The position numbers and the translations under genes are program-made. A stretch of 64,000 nucleotides of DNA from Strobilurus pachycystidiatus (Eukaryota > Basidiomycota > Agaricomycetes > Agaricales > Physalacriaceae), in contig JAHLMK010000006.1 of NCBI GenBank assembly GCA_019915135.1, positions 124,001-188,000 on the forward strand, in the 5' to 3' direction. The notes beneath the pieces are model-generated. The model did no database searches and was not told the origin of the DNA. It was given only the letters and a program-made list of their open reading frames with translations. Positions 1-10,774 of the stretch are shown in pieces. How positions within the stretch are numbered: the first letter of the stretch is position 1; each line of letters starts with the position of its first letter.

Positions 1-169
1 GAGCAGGCAATCCACGGCGAGGCATATCGATTTTTGATTCATGTCCCAGCACTCAAAAGACAGATTGTGAGCGAGAAAAACGTTTCCATCCTGGACCTCT
101 TCACTATCATCATCGCTTTCATCAACAAGGAACGTCTCGACCACGAGCTCTTTGTCCACCATACGTTTG

Positions 170-1687
170 TTATCTTCCATGCAACGTCATCTGGTGCTTC
201 CACTGGACTGCTCCAAGATCAATGTTGACCCAACGAAGTCTCCGCGACCTCGATGAAACCTCCGATTCGGCCAGTCCGCACACAAGTGCAGAGAAGTACG
301 TCTCCCACCCGCCTTCTTTGCCAAAATCCACGAGTCCTCCCTCAATCGACAACTCCTCAATAGAAGGCGCATGGTCCAATAGCAAGAGATAGTCCGCGGC
401 GGGCGTCTCAGAAGCCGAGTCTGCAATCAGCCGTGTCAGTCCCGAACATTGGGAATTGCGCAGGAATTGGAAGAGGAGATCCATATCATCTGGAAGATGA
501 ATGTGCAGTTCCTGTAGTAAGGGAGCACGGACGCGGCTCCACAGGGACCAATCAAAGTAATCCACGTTCAGGTAGCGCAAAGATGAGGCTGTGAGAACGT
601 CCGGTGAGATCTGGTCTTCGATCCCATCTTCGAATGAGGTCAGACCGTCACGCACAGTGAACGAGCGGAGGAGTGGACACTGTGAGAAGAACCGCATCGA
701 ATTGGTGATAGTGGCGTTGTCTCTCGACATCGTGAATTCCACGTTAGTCAACTGCGCAAGAGGGAGGCGAATGTCAATTAAGTCGCACGACATCAACTTG
801 ACTACGCGCAACAAAGGCGCGATTTCGAAATTGATAACAGGAGCAATGTCACCAGTGATCTCCTCGCAGATACGAATATCAAGGGACTGGACGAGGGGGA
901 GTTTCCCAGAGACTTGGGAGAGCATCTCAAGGAAGTGGTCATCAATGCGGAAACACACGTGCTCCCAATGCTCTGAATGCTGCATTAGGAGCACTAGACA
1001 ATCTTGATACATCTGTGTGAGTTCATCTGTCGTCCACGTCATGTGCTTTGAATAACAATCGCCCGAGGATGTGGCCCAGAAATCGAGTGAGATGGGGTGT
1101 TTTTTCGTCAGGGCTAGCCGAGTAGAGAGAACGACTCTCCAGTTCGACGGATACGGTCTGATTGAATATTCGTCATATTGAAATTCGTCGAAACGGATTG
1201 TGGACCAGAGAGAAGCGTGGTTGAGGGCAATGTTGCGCCAACGGCGACAGACATGGGTGAGGATCCACGGTCCGCGCGAGGTGTCAAAGACATCTGGTTG
1301 TACGGCGGGGTTGCAGTACCATTGGAAGATCTCTGTCATGCATTCGACGGGGAAGGTGCGGAGTGGACTCGGAGAGATCAATGATTGGGAGCGGGCAACC
1401 ATCTCGTTTAGACGGCGCCGCTCCGCCTCGAGTGGAAAGCGGGCAGTCTCTAACTCCAGGAAAGCATTATTCAGCTGCTCCAGTTGCTTCTCCACAGCGG
1501 AGAGGTCGGACAGTGCGTTCGGGATGATCTCTTCCCGCACGACTTTTGCATCCATGTCCGAGACTGGGTCGTTGGAGGCCGTGAGAGTGTTGTATAGGTG
1601 AGGAAGATTGCGGCCTGGTGGTATAGACGGAGCGCGATACCGAGAGCCACAAGAATGGCACGATAGTGAAGCGTACGTGGCCGACAT
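170..1687 (-). CDS. F-box protein (intact, 505 aa)
   Basis: Single-exon ORF. The N-terminus has a CHSC (CxxC) motif at residues 10-13, then a coiled-coil segment at about 50-100 rich in Leu, Glu and Arg (EKQLEQLNNAFLELE). The F-box follows at about 107-160, recognised from PLRTFPVECMTEIFQWYC and the later GPWILTHVCRRWRNIAL signature. The remaining 340 residues are irregular leucine-rich segments (LPLVQSLDIRI, APLLQELHIHLP). Family knowledge: such proteins join Skp1 through the F-box and present targets to a cullin ubiquitin ligase; the target is unknown. The ATG at 1685-1687 gives the same N-terminal layout as the paralogues at 4513-6099 and 60575-62170. It lies at the window edge, with only 169 bases of 3' flank visible. 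Confidence 0.85.
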   Translation of the reverse strand: MSATYASLSCHSCGSRYRAPSIPPGRNLPHLYNTLTASNDPVSDMDAKVVREEIIPNALSDLSAVEKQLEQLNNAFLELETARFPLEAERRRLNEMVARSQSLISPSPLRTFPVECMTEIFQWYCNPAVQPDVFDTSRGPWILTHVCRRWRNIALNHASLWSTIRFDEFQYDEYSIRPYPSNWRVVLSTRLALTKKHPISLDFWATSSGDCYSKHMTWTTDELTQMYQDCLVLLMQHSEHWEHVCFRIDDHFLEMLSQVSGKLPLVQSLDIRICEEITGDIAPVINFEIAPLLRVVKLMSCDLIDIRLPLAQLTNVEFTMSRDNATITNSMRFFSQCPLLRSFTVRDGLTSFEDGIEDQISPDVLTASSLRYLNVDYFDWSLWSRVRAPLLQELHIHLPDDMDLLFQFLRNSQCSGLTRLIADSASETPAADYLLLLDHAPSIEELSIEGGLVDFGKEGGWETYFSALVCGLAESEVSSRSRRLRWVNIDLGAVQWKHQMTLHGR

Positions 1688-4039
1688 CTATTCATGAGTT
1701 GGTCAAGCATAACAGGAGTCTCTGCGTTCAACGCACCAGATGAGAAGGCGAGGGAGAAATACTCCAGTGAGACAAGGAAGGTCACTCTCACAGTAATATA
1801 TGATATTCCTTTTTCTTGTGGCAAAGATCAGAACTCGCCATGCTCACAGCCGTGAGGAGCTGTTAACAACGCACTTTTAGAGTTGAAACGCGATCTGAGG
1901 GCAAGCAACCAATATCTGCAGGTTCTAGACGGTCAAATTCAAGTTGCCAGTCCGAAAAAATGCAAACCTCACTTAAATGGTGGTCTTTGGTGAAGTTGAA
2001 AGCGTCGCGTGTGATCAACGGTTTCCGACCGAAATGGTTCCGCGAGTCGGACCGATCGCCCCGAAAAGGCAATCCGCGCCTTGTCTCCTGCCCTCATGGC
2101 GCCGAACAGCTCTTTTACTGTACTCGGATACCGCTTCTGCGCTTATTACTAACCATACGAATAGACCGCCATATTTGAGCACCCTCTTCGCGAAAATCAT
2201 CTCATGGTCCACATGTCCCGCCTCCAGTCCTACACTCGACAGTGTCGAGTAGAGGATTGTGTGCTTGATGCTTGACAGTAGCCTCACAGTGCGTTCTTTT
2301 AAAAAATGCCCCATTGTACTCCTGACCAGAAGTTGTAGCCAATGTTTTTTCCTCGCTGCCATCTCCGCGCATCTCCAAGCACGTCTATCTCTCGTTGCGG
2401 ATGACGGGCCTTTGTGAATACTGGTAGAGCCATCCTCTCGCACTTCTGTCACAAGGGAGGACCCAAGCACATCTCCGCGGTCCGTCGACAGATATTCAAA
2501 GGCGCGTCCATGCCCAACCAGCACCAGAACCGACATGCTTACTCTGCTTCCAGATGGACACCAATCTCGCTTGCTACCTTTGAACACACTCGATACGCTC
2601 TGGTCGCCGAGCCCCAATGCTATTCCTGATGCCATGTAAAGTGCCGAGCAGGAATCATCACGAAGAGCACCCCTCACATGTCTTCCGCTTTCGGTATCGT
2701 TGCATGTGCTGTCGAGATAGGCCACTGCATCGGCCAGGGAAATCGCCGTCGTATGTTACCGGTAGGCCTATCCCCTAGTCGACATGTGTGTATAGCACCG
2801 AATTGTTTGCATTATCACAGCGTTATTTCGGCGCTTCTCAACATCTATCCCGAACCATTGCTACTGCGCCCATGCATTGGAAACCACGAAGGGAGAGACA
2901 CTAAGACGACATATGTACTGCTCGTCCATGCCGGGTCCTTGTCAAGATAGAGCCGATGGAAAAGCTGACATCGGAATGAACTCGGAGAGACCCTTCGAAG
3001 GGCCGTTGTAAAAGGGCGATCGACGACTGTGGGCGTCAACAACGTTTGTCGCAGTGTCTTCGCAGATAGTTAGCACCACATACACGAAGATGCAAAGGAA
3101 CAGCTCACCCATGCACTTTGCCGGAGGCGGCCTTGCTCGCGAAATCGCCTTGTACCAGCAGTAGCACTCCCGATGACCTACAAATTTGGATCACCAAGAG
3201 CGAATAAGGACCGAGAAGTCGCTGTTGCGTCTGCTTTCAGCTGGGGCAATATGACCAACTTCGTCTTCATCTTCGTCGATTAAACATGTAAGCCAAGTCG
3301 TCAAAAGTACATGACAAGTATATCTCGACGAACGAGAAAGTGGCGGGACAAGACCAGAGGGGGAATGTTGGCAAAAAAAGGGGCGCGGTCGAGGCGCACT
3401 ACTGGGTGTTGTAGAGGCAGGGGAGAGGAAGGCAAGAAGAGAGGCGACCATGATTGAGACTGTAATTACACCTGCAGGAATTGACGGTCATCGTCAGGTT
3501 CGGAACTCTGGAACGAGGAGATGGCTCACCCTTGCGTGTCAACGACGTTGACCTCATACACCCTTGCCAGTGGTCCATCGCGTGAACCGGGGCAGTCTAA
3601 CTTCAGACCGTGTCGCCCTCGCCATTGAAGGCTCCTCCGATTTCTCAGTGTGTTGTATACGCTGCGGTTTGTCGTGATGCCTGCGAGCGGGGCTGTGAGA
3701 ATCAAGCATGGATTTGCTGTTTCATCCGGTGATAGGCGACGAGGGTTCGGCAAACGGCAAAGAGATGGGAGCTTGTTGAGATGGGGGATACAATGAAATT
3801 CGTGCATGGCTCCTCTCTGTGGAGTTGTTTTGGCGCCAAATCTAGGGTGCCATAGAGCTGTGTCGATGCGAGGAAAGGGTATCACTAAATCTCAATGAGC
3901 TAGCAGCAGCGCGAGCATATATGCACACGCACGGTATTGACGAAGATTGATGGACATCTGGATGCCGAATAGCTGACAAGCTTCCTCGGTCGCCAAGGCG
4001 GGTCGGCGTGTTTTTCACTGCGAGATGGTGCACCCCTTC
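1688..4039. other. Intergenic stretch with weak ORFs only
   Basis: About 2.35 kb between F-box genes without a gene I can support. The longest open frames are 2015-2725 (listed separately) and 3526-3807 on the minus strand. The latter would encode about 93 residues from an ATG at 3807, and an apparent donor follows at 3529. The next open frame, 3191-3451, does not join it in frame, so no gene model results. The stretch could hold a decayed gene or transposon remnant. Confidence 0.4.
2015..2725 (-). CDS. Uncharacterised ORF (236 aa), doubtful
   Basis: A 711-bp open frame in an otherwise empty stretch. The predicted protein is Arg/Ser-rich, with one short hydrophobic run near the C-terminus (GGLFVWLVIS). 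No domain or family is recognised. Shadow ORFs of 180-230 residues occur elsewhere in this GC-moderate window, so length alone is weak support. No clean intron pairs or neighbouring partner exons were found. Confidence 0.15.
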   Translation of the reverse strand: MAYLDSTCNDTESGRHVRGALRDDSCSALYMASGIALGLGDQSVSSVFKGSKRDWCPSGSRVSMSVLVLVGHGRAFEYLSTDRGDVLGSSLVTEVREDGSTSIHKGPSSATRDRRAWRCAEMAARKKHWLQLLVRSTMGHFLKERTVRLLSSIKHTILYSTLSSVGLEAGHVDHEMIFAKRVLKYGGLFVWLVISAEAVSEYSKRAVRRHEGRRQGADCLFGAIGPTRGTISVGNR

Positions 4040-4400
4040 CCAAAGATTTCCGCGTCGTGGTCGTCTCTGCGAGCCCCCAGCAATCTAGCCCGGTGTCAAT
4101 GTTAAGGGAGAAACATTCGTCCATGCCCTGTGTCGCCGATATGCGCACTCCAGACCGGATGTTGAAGTGAGTCCGTTATCGAACGACGGCCGTTGAGGCG
4201 TATGGTCATGGTTCAAGTGCAAATTGAAATTGAAAGGGAATCTGCCCGCCATGTGGCCGCACCGCCGGTCCGAGGCGACCGAGCTCGATAGTGTTTGACA
4301 GCCGCTGTCATGTTCTCTTCAGACTCTTCTAGCTCGCTACCGCGCGCGACCCGCGCTCACAATCCGCTCTCTGTCAAGCTTTCCAGCTGTCTCAAATCCT
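4040..4400 (+). repeat. Dispersed repeat R1, copy A
   Basis: This segment resembles 9100-9490 on the same strand and 54280-54565 on the other strand. Shared landmarks in order are GTCGTCTCTGCGA, GTGTCAATG, GGTCATGGTTC, then CGCCATGTGGCCGC followed by CCGCCGGTCCGAGGCGACC. In copies A and B a CTTCTAGCTCG block follows. It has no clear ORF, LTR ends or target duplication that I can see. It sits just upstream of the 3' end of the F-box gene at 4513. It could be a MITE, SINE-like or solo-LTR remnant. Confidence 0.6.
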
Positions 4401-4512
4401 GTCCCCATCCCCCTCAAGGGCAAACGGTCATTACGGCCCAACTGTTCCGACATCAAGGCAGTTTCCACAAAACTACAGTTGGGTATAGTATGCACAACGA
4501 CTACCTACAGTA

Positions 4513-6099
4513 CTACGCCTGTACTACAATCTCGCGCTGCCACTGTAGTATAGACGTATTTTTGCGGTATACATACATCTCAGCACGGAGCAGTTTGAGT
4601 AATGGGTACTTATCCCGAAGCACGGAGATGTCGAAAGTGCGGGTAATTTCCTCATACATCCTTTTAATAGCCGGCTGAGCTTCGCGCGCCCTGTGATCTT
4701 GGTCTGCATACTCGGCTTGAAAGGTGAGCTCCTCAACTGATGGTACGAGATCCAGTAGTTCCTCCAGATGGCTGCCATCGCAAATATTGGAGCATTGGTT
4801 GAACTTCAGATCCAACCGCTTGAGCTGCGGCGATCGTGAATAGCGGAGGAACGTCAAGACATCCGTCATGTAATAGATGTGGTGAATGTGTAGCCTCTCC
4901 AACAATGGATTGAAAAGCCGGACCACCGTCGGGTACGACGAATAATTGAGAAACAGAGAAAGAGCACGGAGGCCTGTGGTCAAGGTACTAGTGGCGGATT
5001 CGTTTGGATAATCCCTGTACGGGAGGCGGTGGGACATACCAGACGCGACCGTTATGGAATGCAGATGCGGGGATTTGGAGATAAACTTGAGACCCTCCTC
5101 CAAGGCGTCCTGCTGGTATATGTACCGCAGATCAACCGTCTCCAGCTGCGGAAAGGGTAGAATGACCTCAAGGTAATCGGTATCAATGAGTTTGAGTGCG
5201 CGTAATCGTGGCGCGACGTGGAAGGCATCGAAGAGAGGTTTCGTCCCATCAACAACATCATCAAGAACATCATCGTCATCCTGCAACTTGATGCAGAGGG
5301 ACTCCAAAAGCGGCAGCTTCCCAGCGACCACGGACAGCTCCTTCAAAACGGGCCATCCGACATTGAAATCGGCGCGCTTCCATCTCTCCGAAAGCCCCAT
5401 CAAGTACCCCAGGCATTCTCGGTGACTCCATTCATCATGGACTTCATAGATTAAGGAATAGTCACTAGCATGATCATCGGTAGTATTCTCGGAGGTCGTG
5501 TGGAGAAGGAAGGATATAGGGAGGTCTCTGGTGCGCTCGAGACGAAGGGCGAGAATCTCCTCCCAATCGTTTATCGCTTCGTACAAGAAGCCCTGTCGGT
5601 CTATGCTGAGGTGTGTCCAGAAACTAGGATCGCCGAGCACGATGTCGCGCCAGTAACGGCAGATAAAACTGAGAGCCCACGGACCCTTCTGTAAGTCAAA
5701 AACGTAGTCGTCCTCGTCGCAGTACCAGTGAAAGATCGCGGTGAGGCACTCGACAGGAAAGCGCCGCAGGGTAGAAAGCAGCCCGCGCGATCGCGAAACC
5801 ATCGTCTCCAGACGGGATTTCTCCGCATCGAGGCGCTCTCGCTCGGCGGCCATCAACGCAATCGCAGCGTCTAGGCGGTCCAACTCGGTTTGGACGACCG
5901 ACAATTCATGCTCGGCTTTCGGGAGGATCTCCTCGCGGATAGCTTTGGCGTGAACCTCCGGCGCAGGGTCATTCGCGTTGGACAGGCCATCGAGGAGCTC
6001 TGAAGAATAACCTGGGGATGGATGGCGGAAGCGATAGGGTTCTCCACATGCTTGGCACGAAAGATGCGTAAGGGAAGCCATCTGGCTAAGCGTCATCAA
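4513..6099 (-). CDS. F-box protein (intact, 528 aa)
   Basis: Single exon. The N-terminal CQAC at residues 15-18 is followed by PYRFRHPSPGYSSELLDGL. A coiled coil lies at about 52-100. The F-box at about 110-160 has LRRFPVECLTAIFHWYC and GPWALSFICRYWRDIVLGDPSFW. A leucine-rich tail follows (KLPLLESLCIKLQ, FPQLETVDLRYIY). It is the closest intact relative of the broken pair at 55964-56950 and 59066-59987, with nearly the same first 35 residues. It therefore shows what those two have lost. Role by family: substrate adaptor of an SCF ubiquitin ligase; target unknown. The start at 6099 (MMTLSQMAS) matches the start of the 55964 copy (MMTLSQMASS). Confidence 0.87.
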   Translation of the reverse strand: MMTLSQMASLTHLSCQACGEPYRFRHPSPGYSSELLDGLSNANDPAPEVHAKAIREEILPKAEHELSVVQTELDRLDAAIALMAAERERLDAEKSRLETMVSRSRGLLSTLRRFPVECLTAIFHWYCDEDDYVFDLQKGPWALSFICRYWRDIVLGDPSFWTHLSIDRQGFLYEAINDWEEILALRLERTRDLPISFLLHTTSENTTDDHASDYSLIYEVHDEWSHRECLGYLMGLSERWKRADFNVGWPVLKELSVVAGKLPLLESLCIKLQDDDDVLDDVVDGTKPLFDAFHVAPRLRALKLIDTDYLEVILPFPQLETVDLRYIYQQDALEEGLKFISKSPHLHSITVASGMSHRLPYRDYPNESATSTLTTGLRALSLFLNYSSYPTVVRLFNPLLERLHIHHIYYMTDVLTFLRYSRSPQLKRLDLKFNQCSNICDGSHLEELLDLVPSVEELTFQAEYADQDHRAREAQPAIKRMYEEITRTFDISVLRDKYPLLKLLRAEMYVYRKNTSILQWQREIVVQA

Positions 6100-7144
6100 T
6101 TCGGTGCGGACATGGAAGAGTGCTGCACACGTACTCTGACGGAATAGAGACGACGGCTTTGAAGTCCGGTTGGCAGGTATCAGTACCTGTTGGCTGGTTA
6201 TCTCGAGATCTATACAAATGCAGGCGACGTACCACTTAAGATGAACCTTTGCTTAGTTCGCAGAAAAATTCGGAGCTTTGGTAGTTGTTGTACTCCTAAG
6301 ACTACATCATGAGAGGATATGAGAACGTGCATTCATAGGTGAGCGTTGCCACGTACATTTGTAATGCAGTATGCGCCCTCCAACAGTCGCTCACGAGTCC
6401 TGAATGATGCCCTTTTTACAAGTCAATGCTACGAAGCGGAAGATTTAGAAAACACCATACTTACCTCTTGATCGAAACGGGGTGACGCGTTTGTGCGCGT
6501 CTCGAGAACGCGTAGAGATATCAGCGATGTGCGTAATCCCTTATAGATATGGGACAGCACTTCGCGGTGGATAGAACGATGGACCACGATTAAGCGACGT
6601 CGTGGTTCTTGTTCAACCGGATTTGGAACACGCCCGTTGCTTGTGTCCCTGTGCGGCATTCTCCGAAGTTATGTTTTGGTCGTGTATCATCTTGTACATT
6701 GGAGCCACAGGTCGTAAGTATGACCACTCTAGCATATCTGATCCCTTGGCAAGACCGTCCTGGTCAAGAGAGCTACACCAGAGCCGACAATATTGTCCGA
6801 GCCAATATCCCTCAGGTCCTCTCTTGATTCGTCTCCGCTGAACTCTTCCGCTCGACTTGACTTGAACATATAAGAATGTATGTAGTAACACCAGTATCAG
6901 GTGGTGGTACTATTTGTCGTAGTAGGTAGTAGTGCAGCGGGTCTTCTGTCGGAATTATGGACGGATGTCTTGGCCACAGACTGTAGTGGACTCTCAGTAT
7001 GGCTCCACTGAAAACGTCAAGTGTCCGTTTCTCTCTTTTGGGTTGAAGAAAGGAGAGTGTAATTGATCGGCTGGCTATGTGCATCGATGCCTTTTCCATG
7101 ACAACAGACCGCCTACTGACTGTAGGCTGTGGCTCTAGCTTGCC
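6100..7144. other. Intergenic: upstream region of F-box gene
   Basis: About 1 kb upstream of the F-box ATG at 6099, up to tRNA-Phe. It should hold the promoter of the minus-strand F-box gene. I see no convincing ORF, repeat or RNA gene; the listed short frames have no domain features. Confidence 0.4.
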
Positions 7145-7244
7145 GGGGACATAGCTCAGTTGGGAGAGCAACAGACTGAAGTATAGCGTTGGCAGGTCAA
7201 TAACCTTATTCTGGAGGTCCCCAGTTCAATCCTGGGTGTCCCGA
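7145..7244 (+). tRNA. tRNA-Phe(GAA), copy 1, with 27-nt intron
   Basis: Cloverleaf: acceptor GGGGACA/TGTCCCG, D-arm GCTC..GAGC, anticodon loop CTGAAG with GAA, variable AGGTC, T-arm CCCAG TTCAATC CTGGG, discriminator A at 7244. An intron occupies 7182-7208, directly 3' of base 37, the canonical position. Pairing 27-43 is A-G, as in both other copies. Only in this copy is the first acceptor pair G1-G72 instead of G-C, so it may be poorly functional. A T5 run at 7253-7257 can act as the RNA polymerase III terminator. It belongs to the segment duplicated with 40199-41200. Confidence 0.85.
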
Positions 7245-7290
7245 CTCCCCAATTTTTGTTTGTTTCACTCCTTCGTGAACGCTCGTCGCT

Positions 7291-7333
7291 GAAATTTGAA
7301 ATTTGAATCGTGATTCGAATTTCAAAATTCAAA
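7291..7333. repeat. AT-rich imperfect inverted repeat
   Basis: Two arms of about 19 nt flank a GT spacer: GAAATTTGAAATTTGAATC, then GATTCGAATTTCAAAATTC. They pair with about two mismatches and form a hairpin 47 nt after the tRNA. It is not seen at the same place after tRNA copy 2. Confidence 0.6.
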
Positions 7334-7746
7334 TATCATTTTCATCGTACAGTTTTCGTCGGAACTAGCAACTAGGTAGTAGGAGAGGCTGGGGGGGCGC
7401 AGTGAACAGACGTTGAGCCGTACAAATAGCTGGTTGCGGTATATCTACTACCATTACGGTGTCAGTCGGCTCTTGCATGACAGATCCACAGTGCTGAGTG
7501 CACCCACATCCCACAAGAACTGGATAAACACAGGAGGTCTGCAAGGCTTCGAAATTGAGAGGCATCTGATGAATACGACAGGAAATGACAACACAATACA
7601 CGATAGCACAGCTACATAAAAGCAACACGAGGCAAGAAGGATACATAAGGAGGTATGAGTAGGTAAGTGGTAAAACACGCTAGAGGTATTTTGGTTCGTA
7701 CTTTGAACAAAACAACAACGACGACACACATCGAAGAGACGGGAAC

Positions 7747-8260
7747 CTAAACCGCTTCATCGTCACACCTCTGGAACGTCGTCGGGAGGCTGAAAAATTC
7801 AGACTACATCCTCTTGACGCCGTCCGTCTCGTATGTCTCGTCGATCTTGCTGCGGGATGTTCGTTGGGTGCTATGCGAGCGTCAGCGACCGACCGACCGA
7901 GTAGCTCAGGAAACAGACGAGCCTTGACGTGGAGACTCGTCTCGCTCATAACCGTCCCGATACTATTCGTCCCCCCCGAGCTCAACGACCGATCCCCCGA
8001 TAGTCTGAGTCTGGAACCCATGGCTCGTCTTCAACTGAAGAGACCTCGGACGCCCGCCCTGCCCAAACATGATGACCATCCTGAGCTTCTCGTTCGTCGT
8101 GTAAACCACGCCTTCCACGGACGATACCACCCCTGCACTGACAACACCGTCAAACCCTTGGAAATAACCTCGAGGTTCGACGAGCAGACTCTAGATGTAA
8201 GGTCTGACCGTGGATGGACGGGTTGGCGTAGGGTGATGCCGTAGGTGTATTCTGTGAGTC
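7747..8260 (-). pseudogene. Decayed copy of the DUF6534 membrane-protein gene
   Basis: The sequence follows the 3' part of the intact gene at 40749-42273, including the stop (CTA at 7747-7749), the last exon, the last intron and the GGTNS..SLH region. A run of seven C at 7971-7977 is one base longer in coding terms than in the intact gene and shifts the frame. Near 8133 the similarity jumps from the serine-rich tail straight to the middle exon (intact positions about 41760-41860). The exons between are thus deleted and about two-thirds of the protein is lost. Together with tRNA copy 1, in the same order and spacing, this marks a segmental duplication followed by decay. Confidence 0.8.
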
Positions 8261-9099
8261 TGGAGTAAGCAAATCGGATTTAAGAGCACGCAATAGAAAC
8301 ACACCTAGTTTGACGCTGCGTAGTCCGCTCAGTAAACACGCACAGTGGTACCTCCGCCCACGCCAGTCGACCGTATGAGCAAGGACATGAAGAGCCCACG
8401 ATGGGTCCATCGCCAATGAAAGGAATAACGGCGCCGGATGAGAAAATCATGAGGTGGTAGCGGGAATGGAGCCCACGCTGCAGCTCGCTCCAAGATGTCG
8501 CACGGGCAGGGGCTAATAGGTAGGAGGAGGGACGTGAGGTCGCGTGAATACCTGCGAACAAGCGTTATCGGCAGAGAAAAGAGACAAAGGAGAGATTACT
8601 CACGCATGCGCGTCGACGCCCTTAGACCCACATCCCCTTGCATGTACTCTGTTGCGTGAACAGGTACGGTTCACTCGCGGGCCTGGAATACGCGCCGCTC
8701 CCACAAAAGTCTGCACCGACTTCACAGTCTGCGGGTCTGGGTTGACGTCGTTTGAATGCGAGCATTTCTAAGATTCTGACGTGAGACTGGAGAAGCAAGC
8801 ATGGAATGTTCTCTCTTGTCCAATCGATGGAGGGAGGTTCGGTAACTGAAGTGGATGGGCACCCAAGGGGACGTGTTGACGATTGAGATGAGTGTTCCTA
8901 GTTCTGCTAGATAAGCATGGCCACTTTTGCGTAGACGAGAGAGAGAGGACGCACGGAGTCGGCAGGAATCAATGCAAATCTGGGGCCTGCTATAACATCG
9001 GAATGCTTGATGGACAAACGCGTGGCGGCGATGCTGCACCCTCGATAAGAAAAACGTCAGTACGACGACGAGACAAAAGGGGAAAACGTACAACTCTTG
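8261..9099. other. Intergenic; nothing recognised
   Basis: No ORF with domain features, RNA gene or clear repeat. Similarity to the DUF6534 locus fades after about 8260. Confidence 0.4.
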
Positions 9100-9490
9100 C
9101 CCAGGATCTACTGCGCCATCGTCGTCTCTGCGACCCCTCGCACTTCGAAGTTCGGTCTGGTGTCAATGCGTCGCATTACTAGGCGGACAACTTGGTGTCG
9201 CCAGAATCCTCCAGAGCGAGTGTTGAACGTTGAGGTCGAGGTTGGGGCATCCATAGTGAGTTCTGTTACCGAAGAACAGGTGTTGAGGCCGAGGTTATGG
9301 TCTGGCCGTGGTCATGGTTCGAGTGCAAGGCCAATTTCGAATATGCCCGCCATGTGGCCGCGCCGCCGGTCCGAGGCGACCGACCATAGCTCGATCGTGT
9401 TTGGCATAGCTGCCGCCATGTTCTCTCTTCTAGCTCGTTACTGCGCGCGACCTGCGCTTTCCTCAATCTGCTCCCTATCTGATATGTGGA
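9100..9490 (+). repeat. Dispersed repeat R1, copy B
   Basis: It shares with copy A the ordered blocks GTCGTCTCTGCGA, GTGTCAATGCGTCGCATT, GGTCATGGTTCGAGTGCAAG, CGCCATGTGGCCGC, CCGCCGGTCCGAGGCGACCG and CTTCTAGCTCG. The short frame that starts near 9097 reads IVVSATPRTSKFGLVSMRRI. This parallels IVSVSPPQFGVVSMRRIGR in copy C and raises the possibility of an ancestral coding exon. Confidence 0.6.
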
Positions 9491-9696
9491 CCACCGCCGT
9501 TTAACAACAATAACTTGATCATTGTCGTTCGCCGGAGGGTCTCTGTTCCTGTGACTTTGTCGTCTGAGGGAGTATATAACCTCAAGCGAATCTCAGAGCT
9601 AGACATTGATTTCTTCTTCCACCAGGGCTGTAAGTCAACGACGAACAACGCCCGACCATTTGCTGTATTATGCATCTGCAGATAGTTCTCGACCCC

Positions 9697-10560
9697 ATGC
9701 TTCTTCCCGACGCAATTCAGCGCCTCATTCACAGTAACGAATGCCCGTCCTTCCAGGAACAGGTCGTGATCGTAGATTGAATCCAGCGCTGTCGAGAAAC
9801 AGGCGAACAGGACATCCGTCTGCAACTCGAATCTGTGTTATCGCCTGTTCGTCGCATGCCTCCGGAGATACTCCAGGAGATCTTCATCCGTCTCCCTCCA
9901 ATACAGGTCTTCACTCCAGAGGTCCCACATTGGGCTACGAGTCAAGTCTGCCACAGATGGCGCGCCGTGGCGCTCTCGTGTGCTTTGTTTTGGTCCTCCC
10001 TCGAGATTTACCCTATTCCCGCCTGTCTCAACCTCACGTGTCTGCGTAACGCCCTGGACAGAGCGGGAAACCACCCTATTGACTTCTGCTTTGACGTCTC
10101 GGATCTCGAAAACTACTGGGACTCGAACTCATCGACTCAGGCTCTGTCAGAAGTGAGCGATCTCCTTGGGATGATGATGGAGTATTCGGGGCAATGGAGG
10201 AAGGCGGAATTTCGCAGAATCTCTTTGGTTTCAGCTCACTCTCTTTCTGCTATACGGGGGAGACTGCCGCTGCTGCAGGAGTTGGTCCTTGACATCAACG
10301 ACGACTCGGACCGTACCGAAATGCGCCCATCTCGGGCATTCGAACTCGTGTCTGTGTCCGCTTTGGAACTCGCTCATATGTCCCTTCGTGACATGTCCCT
10401 TTCTGCTCATGGCAGACAGGTAGTCTCTGACCTGAAGCTCACAGGCAACCCGTCGAATTTGGTGTACGCTCTCGAATCGTTTCCAAATCTTACCTCGCTC
10501 GAACTCGAGTCATGGTGTGACTATCACGCACCAGACGATCTAGTCCTTCCGGTTCATTCA
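9697..10560 (+). pseudogene. F-box gene, 5' half, with nonsense codon
   Basis: From ATG 9697 the frame reads MLLPDAIQRLIHSNECPSF and meets a TGA at 9778-9780. It then continues in the same frame through a helical stretch into VLSPVRRMPPEILQEIFIRL, the F-box. HWATSQVCHRWRAVALS and leucine-rich segments follow. The TGA is a single in-frame stop in otherwise conserved coding sequence. Coding similarity ends near 10550-10570, at a CATTCATTCATT run that may be the tail of the LINE lying beyond. The 3' half resumes at about 17290. The end coordinate is approximate. Confidence 0.75.
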
Positions 10561-10774
10561 TTCATTCATACTCGGCACGGACCAATTACTGATCGCCGGA
10601 CGCTAGAGAACAGTACAGACACTAACGATACTGTCACCTCCAACTAACCCCCTACTTCTCCAAACAAGCCGAGCTCGCGGTCGACATTGAGCTTCTACAC
10701 TCTCAGCCGGCGCTGTAGAACTTGAGCAGATCCATAAGCGGAGAAACGTCAGTACCCATCAACTGTCCAAGACC

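Noticed and set aside
3191..3807. Two-exon gene across 3472-3529
   Set aside because: The donor leaves two bases and the acceptor places the next open frame out of phase.
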